The position numbers were made by a program, and so were the translations under genes. From the NCBI GenBank assembly GCA_943333505.2, contig CALQTN020000021.1, forward strand, positions 1 to 57,506: a DNA stretch of 57,506 bases, given 5' to 3'. Shown in pieces: positions 15,647-24,778 of the stretch. Position 1 is the first letter of the stretch; every line of letters starts with the position of its first letter. The notes below the pieces were generated by a model. That model was not told the origin of the DNA and did no database searches. It saw only the letters and a list, made by a program, of their open reading frames with translations. This DNA is from Asaia bogorensis. GTDB taxonomy: Bacteria; Pseudomonadota; Alphaproteobacteria; Acetobacterales; Acetobacteraceae.

Positions 15647-16455
15647 GCGCCGGGTTCTGGTAATCGCATCCAGTCTGGAGGGGCGGCGCGCATAATTGTC
15701 TCGCCGGCGGTCAACTCCGCGCCGATCGCATCTAGCCTGAGCACTGCCAGTCCTACTTTGCCTCGACCGGACCGCATGGTGCCAACATCCACACCATTGC
15801 GCAGGATAGGTGTGCCCGGCGCAGGCAGTTTCCCATCGACTGTAAGGCGCACCAACCGCCGCTTGAGCAGCCCGCGATATTTGGTCCGTGCCGTCAGTTC
15901 CTGGCCCATATAGCAGCCCTTTGTCCAGGAAATGCCGGCGAGCTCATCATAGCCGGCTTCGAGCAGCACGGTCTTGTCTGCCTCCAGGTCTTTCGAGCCA
16001 TCTGCCACCCCAAGCGCCAGGCGATGGGCGTCCCAGTCATCGGGGGTTGCGTTCGTTGCCAAGCCTGGCGCTGCAATCATGCGCCAGCCCAGAGCGGCCA
16101 ACCGAGGGTCAGGGCTGGCACCGTCAGGTGGCGGTCCGTCCCATCCGACATAGATCACGATGTTTCCCGAAATATCCGCCAGTGCCACCTTCATCCGCAG
16201 TCTGAAACGCGACAATTTCTGCAGCAGCATCGCGATATGCCCCGCCTCGACGTCGAGCAACAGGCGATCAGGTTCAGCGAAAATTAAAAAATCTGCGAGC
16301 CACTTTCCTTGCGGTGTCAGCAATGCTGCGAAGACCGGATATCCAGGCGAGGCCCGTTGTACATCGTTCGAAACCAGCCCCTGCAAGAAGCTGAGCCGAT
16401 CGACGCCGGTTACCTCGATAATCCCCCTGGCGGGCAGAACTGCCATTTTTGCCAT
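15643..16455 (-). CDS. ygfZ: YgfZ-type folate-binding protein (Fe-S cluster repair)
   Basis: A 270-residue GcvT-fold protein that uses folate to help maintain Fe-S enzymes such as MiaB. The diagnostic K-G-C-Y-x-G-Q-E motif is TKGCYMGQE, with the essential Cys181. The N-terminal part (FLQGLVSNDV) and the folate-pocket strands fit the family. The frame starts MAKMAVLP; either Met is possible. It is divergent from the dihydroorotase gene and coupled to the downstream small exported protein. Confidence 0.9.
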   Translation of the reverse strand: MAKMAVLPARGIIEVTGVDRLSFLQGLVSNDVQRASPGYPVFAALLTPQGKWLADFLIFAEPDRLLLDVEAGHIAMLLQKLSRFRLRMKVALADISGNIVIYVGWDGPPPDGASPDPRLAALGWRMIAAPGLATNATPDDWDAHRLALGVADGSKDLEADKTVLLEAGYDELAGISWTKGCYMGQELTARTKYRGLLKRRLVRLTVDGKLPAPGTPILRNGVDVGTMRSGRGKVGLAVLRLDAIGAELTAGETIMRAAPPDWMRLPEPGA

Positions 16456-16520
16456 ACCCTACACTTGGTCATCGCGCGGCTTTGTGCAAGTACCAAGCGC
16501 GGAACAGGAGCGCCCACATC

Positions 16521-17843
16521 ATGGCTACACATTTCGACCTGCTGATCAAAGGCGGCATTTGCCAGTTGCCATGGGGTGCGGTTGCGACCGACATCGGTGT
16601 CCTTCACGGGCGCATTGCGATGATTGGGTCCGCCGGCGCATGTAGCGCCGAGCAAATTATCGATGCTAAGGGTCTCCATGTTCTGCCAGGCCTGATTGAT
16701 CCGCATGTCCATTTGCGCGATCCAGGCGATGCAAGCATCGAGTCAATCCCAACCGGCACCAAAGCTGCTGTCTTGGGCGGACTGACGGCCGTCTTCGATA
16801 TGCCGAACACAACGCCTGCGATCACTAACGCTGAAACCGTGGTATGGAAGCAGGGCTACGTGGCGCGTGCAGCTTGGTGCGACATGGGGCTGTATCTTGG
16901 TGGCACGCGCGCCAACACGCCGGACCTCGCGACGCTGGAAGTCGCGGCAGGGGTCTGCGCGGTGAAGGTGTTCGCTGGATCATCGACCGGCGATCTGATG
17001 ATCGAGGATGATGACAGCCTGGAAAAGGTCATGTTGAGCGGCCGGCGCCGCATCGCCTATCATTCGGAAGACGAATATCGCTTGCAGGAAAGGAAGCCTC
17101 TGTTCAAATCCGGCGATCCATACCGCATGCACATGGAATGGCGGGATGAGGAATGCGCATTCCTTGGCACGCGGCGCCTGATGGCGTTGGCCCGCAAGAC
17201 CGGCCGGCCAGCGCATATCCTGCATGTATCGACAGCCCAGGAACTCGACTACCTGAAGGATTTCCGTGATATCGCGACGATGGAAGTGCTGGTCAACCAT
17301 CTCACCCAGGTAGCTCCGGATGTTTATGATCGGCTGCAAGGTTTCGGGGTTATGAACCCGCCGATCCGGGGGCGCGCGCATTACGATGCCGCGTGGGCCG
17401 CGATATCGGATGGCACGGTCGATACCATCGGGTCTGATCATGCGCCGCACCCCTATGCTGCCAAACTCAAGCCCTGGCCAGACTGTCCGGCCGGGCTGAC
17501 CGGGGTTCAGACCCTCGTTCCGGTGATGCTGAATCATGTGAATGCCGGTCGGCTGAGTCTGGCGCGGATGGTCGATCTGATGTCCGCCGGCCCTGCGCGG
17601 GTTTACGGCGCTGTTAACAAGGGGCGGATGGCGACCGGGTATGATGCCGACTTCACGCTGGTTGACCTGAAGAAAAAGCGCCGGATCAGCAATGATTGGA
17701 TTGTGACGCCGGCGGGTTGGACGCCCTTCGATGGGATGAATGTGACCGGATGGCCGGTTGGGACAATTGTGCGTGGCCATCAGGTGATGCGTGATGACGA
17801 GGTTCTCGGCAAACCCAGCGGGCAGCTTGTGATGTTCCGATGA
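16521..17843 (+). CDS. pyrC: Dihydroorotase
   Basis: A 440-residue zinc amidohydrolase of the class I dihydroorotase type that closes carbamoyl-aspartate to dihydroorotate in pyrimidine synthesis. The metal site is H62-V-H64-LRDPG, the lysine expected to be carboxylated is Lys149 in VKVFAGSS, LHVST follows later, and the catalytic Asp306 is in GSDHAPH. The start has AACAGGAG upstream, and the open frame extends 24 codons further. Allantoinase and hydantoinase relatives share the fold, but the LRDPG and GSDHAPH context favours dihydroorotase. Confidence 0.9.
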   Translation: MATHFDLLIKGGICQLPWGAVATDIGVLHGRIAMIGSAGACSAEQIIDAKGLHVLPGLIDPHVHLRDPGDASIESIPTGTKAAVLGGLTAVFDMPNTTPAITNAETVVWKQGYVARAAWCDMGLYLGGTRANTPDLATLEVAAGVCAVKVFAGSSTGDLMIEDDDSLEKVMLSGRRRIAYHSEDEYRLQERKPLFKSGDPYRMHMEWRDEECAFLGTRRLMALARKTGRPAHILHVSTAQELDYLKDFRDIATMEVLVNHLTQVAPDVYDRLQGFGVMNPPIRGRAHYDAAWAAISDGTVDTIGSDHAPHPYAAKLKPWPDCPAGLTGVQTLVPVMLNHVNAGRLSLARMVDLMSAGPARVYGAVNKGRMATGYDADFTLVDLKKKRRISNDWIVTPAGWTPFDGMNVTGWPVGTIVRGHQVMRDDEVLGKPSGQLVMFR

Positions 17844-17864
17844 GCGCGCTTTGTCAGATCTTTT

Positions 17865-17895
17865 GAACCCTGGCCGCTGAAGCAGACCAGGGTTC
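17865..17895. terminator. Hairpin between convergent pyrC and metC-like genes
   Basis: Perfect 9-bp arms GAACCCTGG and CCAGGGTTC enclose a 13-base loop. It lies 22 bp after the pyrC stop and 25 bp from the end of the convergent gene. Neither side has a U-tract, so classical intrinsic termination is uncertain. It may protect the 3' ends. Confidence 0.4.
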
Positions 17896-17907
17896 GGTTC
17901 GGGGCAA

Positions 17908-17932
17908 GGCCAGTCAGGCTTACTGACTGGCC
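17908..17932. terminator. Hairpin spanning the metC-like stop codon
   Basis: Perfect 10-bp arms GGCCAGTCAG and CTGACTGGCC enclose a 5-base loop that contains the TAA stop of the minus-strand gene. Together with the hairpin at 17865 it makes a double stem in a 76-bp convergent gap. There is no U-tract. Confidence 0.4.
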
Positions 17933-19074
17933 AGTGCGACTGCCTGATCCAGATCGTGATACAGGTCGTCAATGGACTCAATTCCGACCGACAGGCGCAG
18001 CAGGTCGGGCGGGCAAGGCGATCCTACCCCTTCGATAGATGCACGATGTTCGATCAGACTTTCGACTCCACCGAGCGAAGTTGCGCGCTTCCAGAGTTGC
18101 ACGTTACCTGCGGCCTTCACCGCAGCATCCTCTCCGCTGCGCAGCCTGATCGACAGCATGCCACCGAAGCCACCCTGCATCTGGCGCTTGGCGAGGGAAT
18201 GTTGCGGATGTGTCGGTAGCCCGGGATAGAGTACTTCTGCCACCCCGGCGTGGTTGGAAAACCGCAACGCAAGCTCCATCGCGCCAGCACAAGCCGCTGC
18301 GACCCGCAGGGGGAGGGTCCGCATGCCACGGATCAACAAATAGGCTTCGAGCGGTCCAAGGATCTGGCCGAAATTGCGCCTGACCCGCTCAATGCGGCTC
18401 CAGAACGCATCAGGCTGCGCGGTCGCAAGGGCACCGGCAATCACGTCGGAATGCCCGTTGAGATATTTTGTTGCCGAATGCATCACGATATCTGCGCCCA
18501 ATGCCAGCGGTTGGGTCAGCATCGGCGTGGCGCATGTTGAATCGACAGCGAGCTTTGCGCCAGCTTCATGGGCAATTGCGGCAATAGCTGCGATGTCGGA
18601 CACAGTCCACATCGGGTTGGAGGGCGTTTCAAGCCAGATCAACTTTGTTTCACCAGGCCGGATTGCTGCCCGCAGCGCCGCCAAATTGCTTGTGTCAACC
18701 AGTTCGACTTTGAGGCCCCATTCCACGGCATCATTGATCAACCAGTTGCGCAAGCCCCAATACATCACGGTTGGCACCAGCACATGGTCTCCTGGGCGCA
18801 AGGCCATGAAGACCGCAATCGCCGCTGACATACCCGAGCCTAAAACCATAGCCGCAGCGGCGCCTTCCAACATTGCAATGATGGCCTCGGCCTCGCGGAC
18901 TGTGGCGTTGTCGGGGCGGCCGTAGATATAGCCGGACCGATATTGGTTGTCGGTGTCGCGAATGTAAGTTGTTGCCAAGTGAATCGGTGGAACCAGCGCC
19001 CCGGTAGCAGGATCGATATGTCCCAACGCCTGAGCGGCAAGCGTTTGGCGAGAAAAAGGAGAGGGATGCGTCAT
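17920..19074 (-). CDS. metC: Cystathionine beta-lyase/gamma-synthase family enzyme
   Basis: A 384-residue PLP enzyme of the Cys/Met metabolism family. The Schiff-base lysine is Lys203 in HSATKYLNGHSD; PLP-phosphate contacts lie in LGSGMSA, and YGRPDNATVREAE is the segment that reaches the neighbouring active site. It most resembles MetC-type beta-lyases, which release homocysteine from cystathionine, but gamma-synthases are hard to exclude by eye. The start at 19074 overlaps the NIPSNAP stop (ATGA). The frame remains open for 64 codons upstream, inside the NIPSNAP gene. Confidence 0.85.
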   Translation of the reverse strand: MTHPSPFSRQTLAAQALGHIDPATGALVPPIHLATTYIRDTDNQYRSGYIYGRPDNATVREAEAIIAMLEGAAAAMVLGSGMSAAIAVFMALRPGDHVLVPTVMYWGLRNWLINDAVEWGLKVELVDTSNLAALRAAIRPGETKLIWLETPSNPMWTVSDIAAIAAIAHEAGAKLAVDSTCATPMLTQPLALGADIVMHSATKYLNGHSDVIAGALATAQPDAFWSRIERVRRNFGQILGPLEAYLLIRGMRTLPLRVAAACAGAMELALRFSNHAGVAEVLYPGLPTHPQHSLAKRQMQGGFGGMLSIRLRSGEDAAVKAAGNVQLWKRATSLGGVESLIEHRASIEGVGSPCPPDLLRLSVGIESIDDLYHDLDQAVALASQ

Positions 19075-19706
19075 TTGGACGGCGAAAATGCGGTTGGGAC
19101 CAGCAGTGTTGACGTCATTTCGGCAATGTACTGCCCATTTGAAGCCAGAAAGCCTTGCCAATCCGGGTCTTTGGCGCAGGCTGCGCGTGTCGCGAAACGA
19201 GCATTGACGTCGGGATAGTTCCACATGTGCACAACCTCGTTCGGTTGTGGCGCGTCTCCCGTCCAAATGCCGACGTTTTTGGAATATTTTTCACGCACCG
19301 GCATGATTTCTCGGAATGCCTTCGCCCAGGGTGCCGCTCCGCCAACGATCGTTCGATACATGCGCAATTCGTAAACACCGCCATCTTGGACGGGCGGCGT
19401 GAAGCCATAGACAGGGTTCAGCAAACGAATATCCTGCCGCGCGATTAACGGGCGGACACCGGCAACATAGTCGTTCGTCCAGCCAGGGTTTTGGGCCAGT
19501 TCACGACGCAGGCGCGCGCGTTCGTCCAGGCTCTCGTAGCTCCAAAGATGCCAAACTTGGTTCAGGGCGCCGAATTCGGCCGTCCAATAGCCGTGGCAAA
19601 TGCCATAGTCGTCGCCGCGCACTGGACGGCCAATTTCGGCTGCAAGTTTTAGGTATGCGGGCATCTTGCCCTGATGAAAGCTGTAGGTGCGGAGTTCGTA
19701 GATCAT
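19071..19706 (-). CDS. NIPSNAP family protein
   Basis: A 211-residue protein with two tandem ferredoxin-like NIPSNAP domains, each opening with the motif YELRTYSFHQGK (residue 3) or YELRMYRTIVGG (about residue 110). W-H-LWSYESLDERARLR and HMWNYPDVNARFATR are the paired second halves. The biochemical role of the family is unknown. The start at 19706 follows GGGAATACC; the frame runs 80 codons upstream without similarity. It is coupled to the downstream PLP enzyme, which is suggestive of a shared role in sulfur or small-molecule metabolism but not proof. Confidence 0.85.
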   Translation of the reverse strand: MIYELRTYSFHQGKMPAYLKLAAEIGRPVRGDDYGICHGYWTAEFGALNQVWHLWSYESLDERARLRRELAQNPGWTNDYVAGVRPLIARQDIRLLNPVYGFTPPVQDGGVYELRMYRTIVGGAAPWAKAFREIMPVREKYSKNVGIWTGDAPQPNEVVHMWNYPDVNARFATRAACAKDPDWQGFLASNGQYIAEMTSTLLVPTAFSPSK

Positions 19707-19797
19707 CGGTATTCCCTGTCGCGCTAATCGCTTGGTGTTGATAAACAGGATAGGCCCGACCAGAAGTTGGGCACAAGCAGCATGGGAGTGCGGCAGG

Positions 19798-21048
19798 GTG
19801 TGGCCGGTTGAAAATTGGGATTTTTTTGTGGCCGGTTGGCACCGGGAATGCGCCGCGGATAAGGTGTTGCAGGCGTTTGCCGGGACTTGGGACGCATCGT
19901 TCGCTATCAGCATCGGGGCGGGGTATCGGGCTGGGTTCAGTTTCACCGACGGGATGCTTGCCCCGGCGCGCGCTCCGGAATTTACGTTTGCCGCACCGCC
20001 CGAGGCATGGGAAAAATTTCTACTGCCGACCCCTCCGCGCCATTACCACGTCGCACTTGCTATGCTCGCGCGTGTGCCCGACGTTGCAGTCATCGGCGAT
20101 AGGCTCGCATTCGCGCAACACTGCCACATTTTGCGTCGGGTTCTCGAAATTGGAAAATGGCTGGTCCTCGGGCATATCACGCCGGTGCCAATCAGCCTGC
20201 GCCCGTCGGTTGCCCCGAGCGTCGCGCGGCCGGTTGGGGGCTATGCCGATGTGACAATCGCCGGCCAGGATTACGCGATCTTTCATGAGACCGCTGGGCT
20301 TGGGCAGGATATTCTCTGCCTCCACACTGCGGGTGCTGATGGCCGGCAATTTCACCGTCTGATGGCCGATACCGCGTTGACTCAGGACTACCGTTTGGTT
20401 GCTTTTGATATGCCCTGGCATGGCCGAAGCGCTCCACCACCCGGCGCTCTCCCCGGGACCTGGCGCCTGACCACCGAATTTTACGTCGAAACCATCATGG
20501 GTTTCATCGCCGCGGCAGGTCTTCGCAATCCGATCGTGCTTGGTGCGTCGATGTCAGGCGAAATTTGCCTCGAGCTCGCGCTTCGCCACCCGGACGCTTT
20601 CCGGGCCATCATTGCTTGTGAGGCATGCGACAGCATTGCCAATCGTCAGACGGAATTTGCGTGGCATCCGAAGGTCAATCAAGCCATGTTTGTGCCGGAA
20701 TGGATCCATGGTTTAATGGCACCTGACAGTCCGGCCGAATGCGCAGCAGACGTGCTGTGGCATTACGGGCAGGGTGGCCCAGGCGTGTTCTGGGGCGACA
20801 TACATTTTTATTCAGGTGAATGGGACGCGCGCGAACGAGTCGCTCGCATTGACACCAGTCGCTGCCCGCTTTTCATGCTTACCGGGGAATATGACTACTC
20901 CTGCACTGTCGAAGCGTCTCAGGTGACGGCGGACAAAATCCCAGGCGCGCGTTTCCGGCGGATGAACGGGATTGGACATTTTCCATTTGCGGAAAACCCC
21001 GCTTTGTTTGGACGGTACTTGCGCGAAGTTCTAGCCGAACTGGATTGA
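19798..21048 (+). CDS. Two-domain protein: SCP2-like module fused to an alpha/beta hydrolase
   Basis: The C-terminal 260 residues are a clear alpha/beta hydrolase: oxyanion region LCLHTAGADGRQFH, nucleophile Ser251 in LGASMSGE, acid Asp in LTGEYDYSC and His in GIGHFPFAENP. The N-terminal 140 residues (QAFAGTWDASFAISIG, then SFTDG and HVALAMLARV) look like a sterol-carrier (SCP2)-type lipid-binding fold, though this is a weaker call. A GTG at 19798 preceded by GGGAG is chosen as the start because an ATG at 19732 would leave almost no room for the divergent promoter. A likely role is hydrolysis of a hydrophobic ester or thioester; the substrate is unknown. Confidence 0.75.
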   Translation: MWPVENWDFFVAGWHRECAADKVLQAFAGTWDASFAISIGAGYRAGFSFTDGMLAPARAPEFTFAAPPEAWEKFLLPTPPRHYHVALAMLARVPDVAVIGDRLAFAQHCHILRRVLEIGKWLVLGHITPVPISLRPSVAPSVARPVGGYADVTIAGQDYAIFHETAGLGQDILCLHTAGADGRQFHRLMADTALTQDYRLVAFDMPWHGRSAPPPGALPGTWRLTTEFYVETIMGFIAAAGLRNPIVLGASMSGEICLELALRHPDAFRAIIACEACDSIANRQTEFAWHPKVNQAMFVPEWIHGLMAPDSPAECAADVLWHYGQGGPGVFWGDIHFYSGEWDARERVARIDTSRCPLFMLTGEYDYSCTVEASQVTADKIPGARFRRMNGIGHFPFAENPALFGRYLREVLAELD

Positions 21049-21237
21049 TCAGACTGGACGTTTCGATGTGATGTGATGGGAGCGGATGTCGATGCCGGTG
21101 GTGGTGTGGGCATGGACCCAGCGAATAGCGCCCGCCACCGAAACACGAAACTGGGCCGCCGCTTTACGGCGCGGTAAGCCACCAGAGACGGCGGCTATCA
21201 CCCGGCAACGAAGATCTGTGCAAAGCGGTTTTCCCAT
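21049..21237 (-). pseudogene. IS630-type transposase N-terminal fragment
   Basis: The first 45 or so residues (MGKPLCTDLRCRVIAAVSGG, then RRKAAAQFRVSVAGAIRWV) match the N-terminal helix-turn-helix of IS630-family transposases. The reading frame then ends without the DDE catalytic core, and no further transposase coding follows to 21048. It is a relic of an insertion at the boundary between the hydrolase gene and dnaE. I see no clear terminal inverted repeats. The 113 bp between it and dnaE hold only a short CTGCC/GGCAG dyad. Confidence 0.75.
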
Positions 21238-21350
21238 GCATTCCGGGCTCCTGCCTAGCAGGCAGGGTCAATCACATTGGCGCCTCCGCGGGGAATACTT
21301 TTCTACGAAGCCGGTTGGATGGATGATGCTCTACGCGGCCAGGCGATCAT

Positions 21351-24300
21351 TCAGGCGTCCTCAATGCGTTCCACCCCCGGCAACGCCTTCATCGCCTGGG
21401 TTAGCCGTGGCGAGATATTGAAGCCGCCTTGCAAGGTGATCTCGACCTCCTGCGCGTCCTCGATGCGTGGGATCAGGACCACTTGGCCGCGCCCTTTGCC
21501 TTCGCGGTCGAGCAGCGCGCGGATATGCGGCACGGCTTCGGTGCGCGCCAGCCATATCCGGATGCCGGCGCCGGATTGCTGCGACGCCGCGTCAAGCGAA
21601 ACTGCGTCCACCGCGGTAATCCGCAACGCCTCGCCTTCGAGATGGATATCGGCAGTTACCAGAATGGATGTCCCGGCCACCAGCAATTCGCGACACTTGC
21701 CCAGGGTTTCGCTGAAGAACGTCACCTCGAACGTGCCCCCCGCATCGGACATTTTCACCCATGCCATCCTGCTGCCCGACCGCGTGATGCGTTCCTTGCT
21801 GTTGATGACACTGCCGGCGAGTTTGATCCGCGCATCGCCGCCCTGGGCGCGGGCTTCCAGGCTGGTGCTGGGAACCACCTGCATCCGCCGCAACACCGTC
21901 GCGTAGGCATCGAGCGGATGCGCGGTGAGATGAAACCCGATCGCCTCGGCTTCGAACGCCAGCCGATCCATCGGCGCCCAATCGGGCATATCCACCATCC
22001 GCAGCGGTTCGGCCTGGTTGGATTTGCCGAACAAGCCGATCTGGCCGGACCCGCTTTCCACCGCCGTTGCCTGGGCGCGGCGCAGGATGGTTTCGGAGGC
22101 GCTGAACGCCTTGGCGCGATTGCTTTCAATCCGGTCGAACGCGCCGGCGCGCACCAGATTTTCGATCTGCGCCTTGTTCAGCGATTTCGGATCGACCCTG
22201 GCGGCGAAATCGGCAAGGTCCTCGAAGCCCGACATGCCGCGTGTTGCCACCACTGCCTGCATCGCCGCCATACCGACACGCTTGACCGCCGCCAGTGCAT
22301 AGCGGATCGATTTCTTGCCGTCCTTGTCACGCTCAACGACGAAATCGGCTTCTGAACGATTAATGTCAGGCGGGAGGATCTTAATCCCCATCCGCGACGC
22401 TTCCTGGCGTAGCCCCGCCAGCCGATCGGTATTGTTGAGACCGAGCGACATGCAGGCGGCGATGAAGGCCTCGGGGTGGTTGGCCTTCATCCAGGCGGTC
22501 TGGTACGATACCAGCGCATAGGCGGCGGCGTGTGATTTATTGAAGCCGTACTCGGCAAATTTCGCCATCAGGTCGAAGACTTCCTCGGCCTTCACAGCAG
22601 CCACCCCACGCGCAACCGCCCCCTCAACGAACAAGGCTCGCTGGGACTGCATTTCGACTGGGTTTTTCTTGCCCATCGCCCGGCGCAGCAGATCGGCGGC
22701 GCCGAGGCCGAAGCCTGCCATCACCTGGGCAATCTGCATCACCTGTTCCTGATAGACCATAATTCCGTAAGTCTCAGCCAGGATCTCGTGAATATCGGGA
22801 TGCGGGGCTTCCCATTTTTCGCCGTGCTTTCTCGCGCAATAGGCTGGGATGTTGGCCATCGGGCCTGGCCGGTACAGTGCACCGGCCGCGATCAGGTCTT
22901 CCAACCGATCCGGCCGCATCTGGCGCAGCACGTCGCGCATGCCCTGGCCTTCGAACTGAAACACCCCGCCAGCATCGCCTTTCGCCAACATCTCAAAAGT
23001 TTTGGCATCGTCGAGCGGGATATGGTCGAGATCGATGGTGATCCGGTCGCGCTTCAGAAAGGCAAGTGCGCGTTGCAGAATGGTCAGTGTGGTCAGGCCA
23101 AGGAAGTCGAACTTCACCAGCCCGGCCTGCTCGACATATTTCATCGAATACTGGGTGACGAGAAATTCCGAGCGCGGATCGCGATAGATCGGCACGAGTT
23201 CGGTCAAGGCGCGGTCGCCGATCACCAACCCGGCGGCATGGGTGCTGGCGTGGCGGTACAGCCCTTCCAGTTGCAAGGCGATTTCGAGCAGGCGCTTCAC
23301 CGCTTCGTCGTCATCGCGCAACTGGCGCAGCTTGACCTCGCCATCGACCGCTTCCTGCAAGGTCACCGGCTTGGCGGGGTTATTGGGGATCAGTTCGGCA
23401 ACCTTGTTGACATGGCCATAGGACATGCCAAGCACCCGGCCGACATCGCGGACGGCCGCGCGTGCCTGAAGTTTTCCAAACGTGATGATCTGCGCCACCC
23501 GATCGGCGCCATATTCGCGGCGGACATAGGCGATCACCTCGTCGCGGCGGTCCTGGCAGAAATCGATGTCGAAATCCGGCATCGACACGCGTTCCGGATT
23601 GAGGAAGCGTTCGAACAGCAGGCCAAACTGCAACGGATCAAGGTCGGTGATGGTCAACGACCACGCGACCACCGACCCCGCGCCCGAGCCTCGGCCGGGC
23701 CCGACCGGGATGCCCTGCGATTTCGCCCATTGGATAAAGTCGGCAACGATCAGGAAGTAGCCCGGGAAGCCCATGCGGGCGATGACATCGAGTTCGAATT
23801 CCAGCCGGTCATCATAAACCTTGCGGGCGGCGTCATCGAGGTCGCGGTCGGCCAATCGCTTGGCCAGGCCTTCGCGGGCCATGGCGCGGATGGTTTCGTC
23901 CTCGGTCTGGCCTTCGCGGACTTTTGGGCAGACTGGCAGCAGTGGCTTGCGCATTTCGGCCATGACAGCGCAGCGCCGCGCGATGGCGATGGTGTTGTCG
24001 CAGGCTTCCGGCAGATCGGCGAACAAAGCGCGCATGACGGACGCCGGCTTGAACCAGCATTCCGGGCTGACCCGGCGACGATCCTTTTCCGCCAGGGTGC
24101 GGGCCTCGGCGATGCACAGCAATGCGTCATGGGCTTCGTGCATTTCCGGTTTGGTGAAAAACACCTCATTGGTGGCGACCAGCGGGATGGCCTCGGCGTC
24201 GGCGAGCGCAATCATGCCAGGTTCAACCGCGCGTTCGCCGTTCACGCCCAGCCGCTGCAATTCCATCGCGATGCGGTCGGGGAAGGCCGCGTGCAACTGG

Positions 24301-24770
24301 CGCAGCAGGACGGTCGCGGCATCGCGCTGGCCCTCGGCAAGGCGGCGCCCGATCGGGCCGGCAAGCCCACCGGTCAGCAGGAACAGCCCCTCGGCGTGCT
24401 CGATCAGGCGGTGGAGGGTCACCTGCGGCTTGGCGCCTGCCTCGCCATCCATGAACCCGGCCGATGACAGGCGTTGCAGATTGGCAAAGCCGGCCGGGTT
24501 CATCGCCAGCAGCACCAGATTATCCGGCGGCAGCCGTGGATTATCGTCGCGGGCGAGGCCGATCTGGCAGCCCAGGATCGGCTGCACGCCCTTGCCGGCG
24601 CAGGCCTGGGAGAACTCCAGCGCGCCGAACAAATTGCCCGAGTCGGCAATCGCCACCGCCGGCATCGCGGCATCGCGCGCCAGCACCGGGATCTTGTCGG
24701 CCTTGATTGCGCCTTCGCTGAGCGAATAGCTCGAATGGACGCGGAGATGGACGAAATCGGCATGGGACAT
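21351..24770 (-). CDS. dnaE: DNA polymerase III alpha subunit
   Basis: The 1139-residue replicative polymerase of the DnaE1 type. The N-terminal PHP domain opens FVHLRVHSSYSLSEGA. The polymerase core has GPGRGSGAGS and the catalytic acidic motif PDFDIDF near residues 396-402. A tandem helix-hairpin-helix region and an OB fold (KLAGSVINSKERITRSG) follow. The length is standard. The ATG at 24770 has AGG 7 bases upstream; a TTG at 24776 is also in frame. It follows lolD by 8 bp, the conserved lolC-lolD-dnaE arrangement of alphaproteobacteria. Confidence 0.97.
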   Translation of the reverse strand: MSHADFVHLRVHSSYSLSEGAIKADKIPVLARDAAMPAVAIADSGNLFGALEFSQACAGKGVQPILGCQIGLARDDNPRLPPDNLVLLAMNPAGFANLQRLSSAGFMDGEAGAKPQVTLHRLIEHAEGLFLLTGGLAGPIGRRLAEGQRDAATVLLRQLHAAFPDRIAMELQRLGVNGERAVEPGMIALADAEAIPLVATNEVFFTKPEMHEAHDALLCIAEARTLAEKDRRRVSPECWFKPASVMRALFADLPEACDNTIAIARRCAVMAEMRKPLLPVCPKVREGQTEDETIRAMAREGLAKRLADRDLDDAARKVYDDRLEFELDVIARMGFPGYFLIVADFIQWAKSQGIPVGPGRGSGAGSVVAWSLTITDLDPLQFGLLFERFLNPERVSMPDFDIDFCQDRRDEVIAYVRREYGADRVAQIITFGKLQARAAVRDVGRVLGMSYGHVNKVAELIPNNPAKPVTLQEAVDGEVKLRQLRDDDEAVKRLLEIALQLEGLYRHASTHAAGLVIGDRALTELVPIYRDPRSEFLVTQYSMKYVEQAGLVKFDFLGLTTLTILQRALAFLKRDRITIDLDHIPLDDAKTFEMLAKGDAGGVFQFEGQGMRDVLRQMRPDRLEDLIAAGALYRPGPMANIPAYCARKHGEKWEAPHPDIHEILAETYGIMVYQEQVMQIAQVMAGFGLGAADLLRRAMGKKNPVEMQSQRALFVEGAVARGVAAVKAEEVFDLMAKFAEYGFNKSHAAAYALVSYQTAWMKANHPEAFIAACMSLGLNNTDRLAGLRQEASRMGIKILPPDINRSEADFVVERDKDGKKSIRYALAAVKRVGMAAMQAVVATRGMSGFEDLADFAARVDPKSLNKAQIENLVRAGAFDRIESNRAKAFSASETILRRAQATAVESGSGQIGLFGKSNQAEPLRMVDMPDWAPMDRLAFEAEAIGFHLTAHPLDAYATVLRRMQVVPSTSLEARAQGGDARIKLAGSVINSKERITRSGSRMAWVKMSDAGGTFEVTFFSETLGKCRELLVAGTSILVTADIHLEGEALRITAVDAVSLDAASQQSGAGIRIWLARTEAVPHIRALLDREGKGRGQVVLIPRIEDAQEVEITLQGGFNISPRLTQAMKALPGVERIEDA

Positions 24771-24778
24771 ACTCAAGC

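Noticed and set aside
22788-24467. A 559-codon open frame antisense to dnaE
   Set aside because: It lies wholly opposite dnaE, has no start signals or family motifs, and reflects the codon bias of the real gene.
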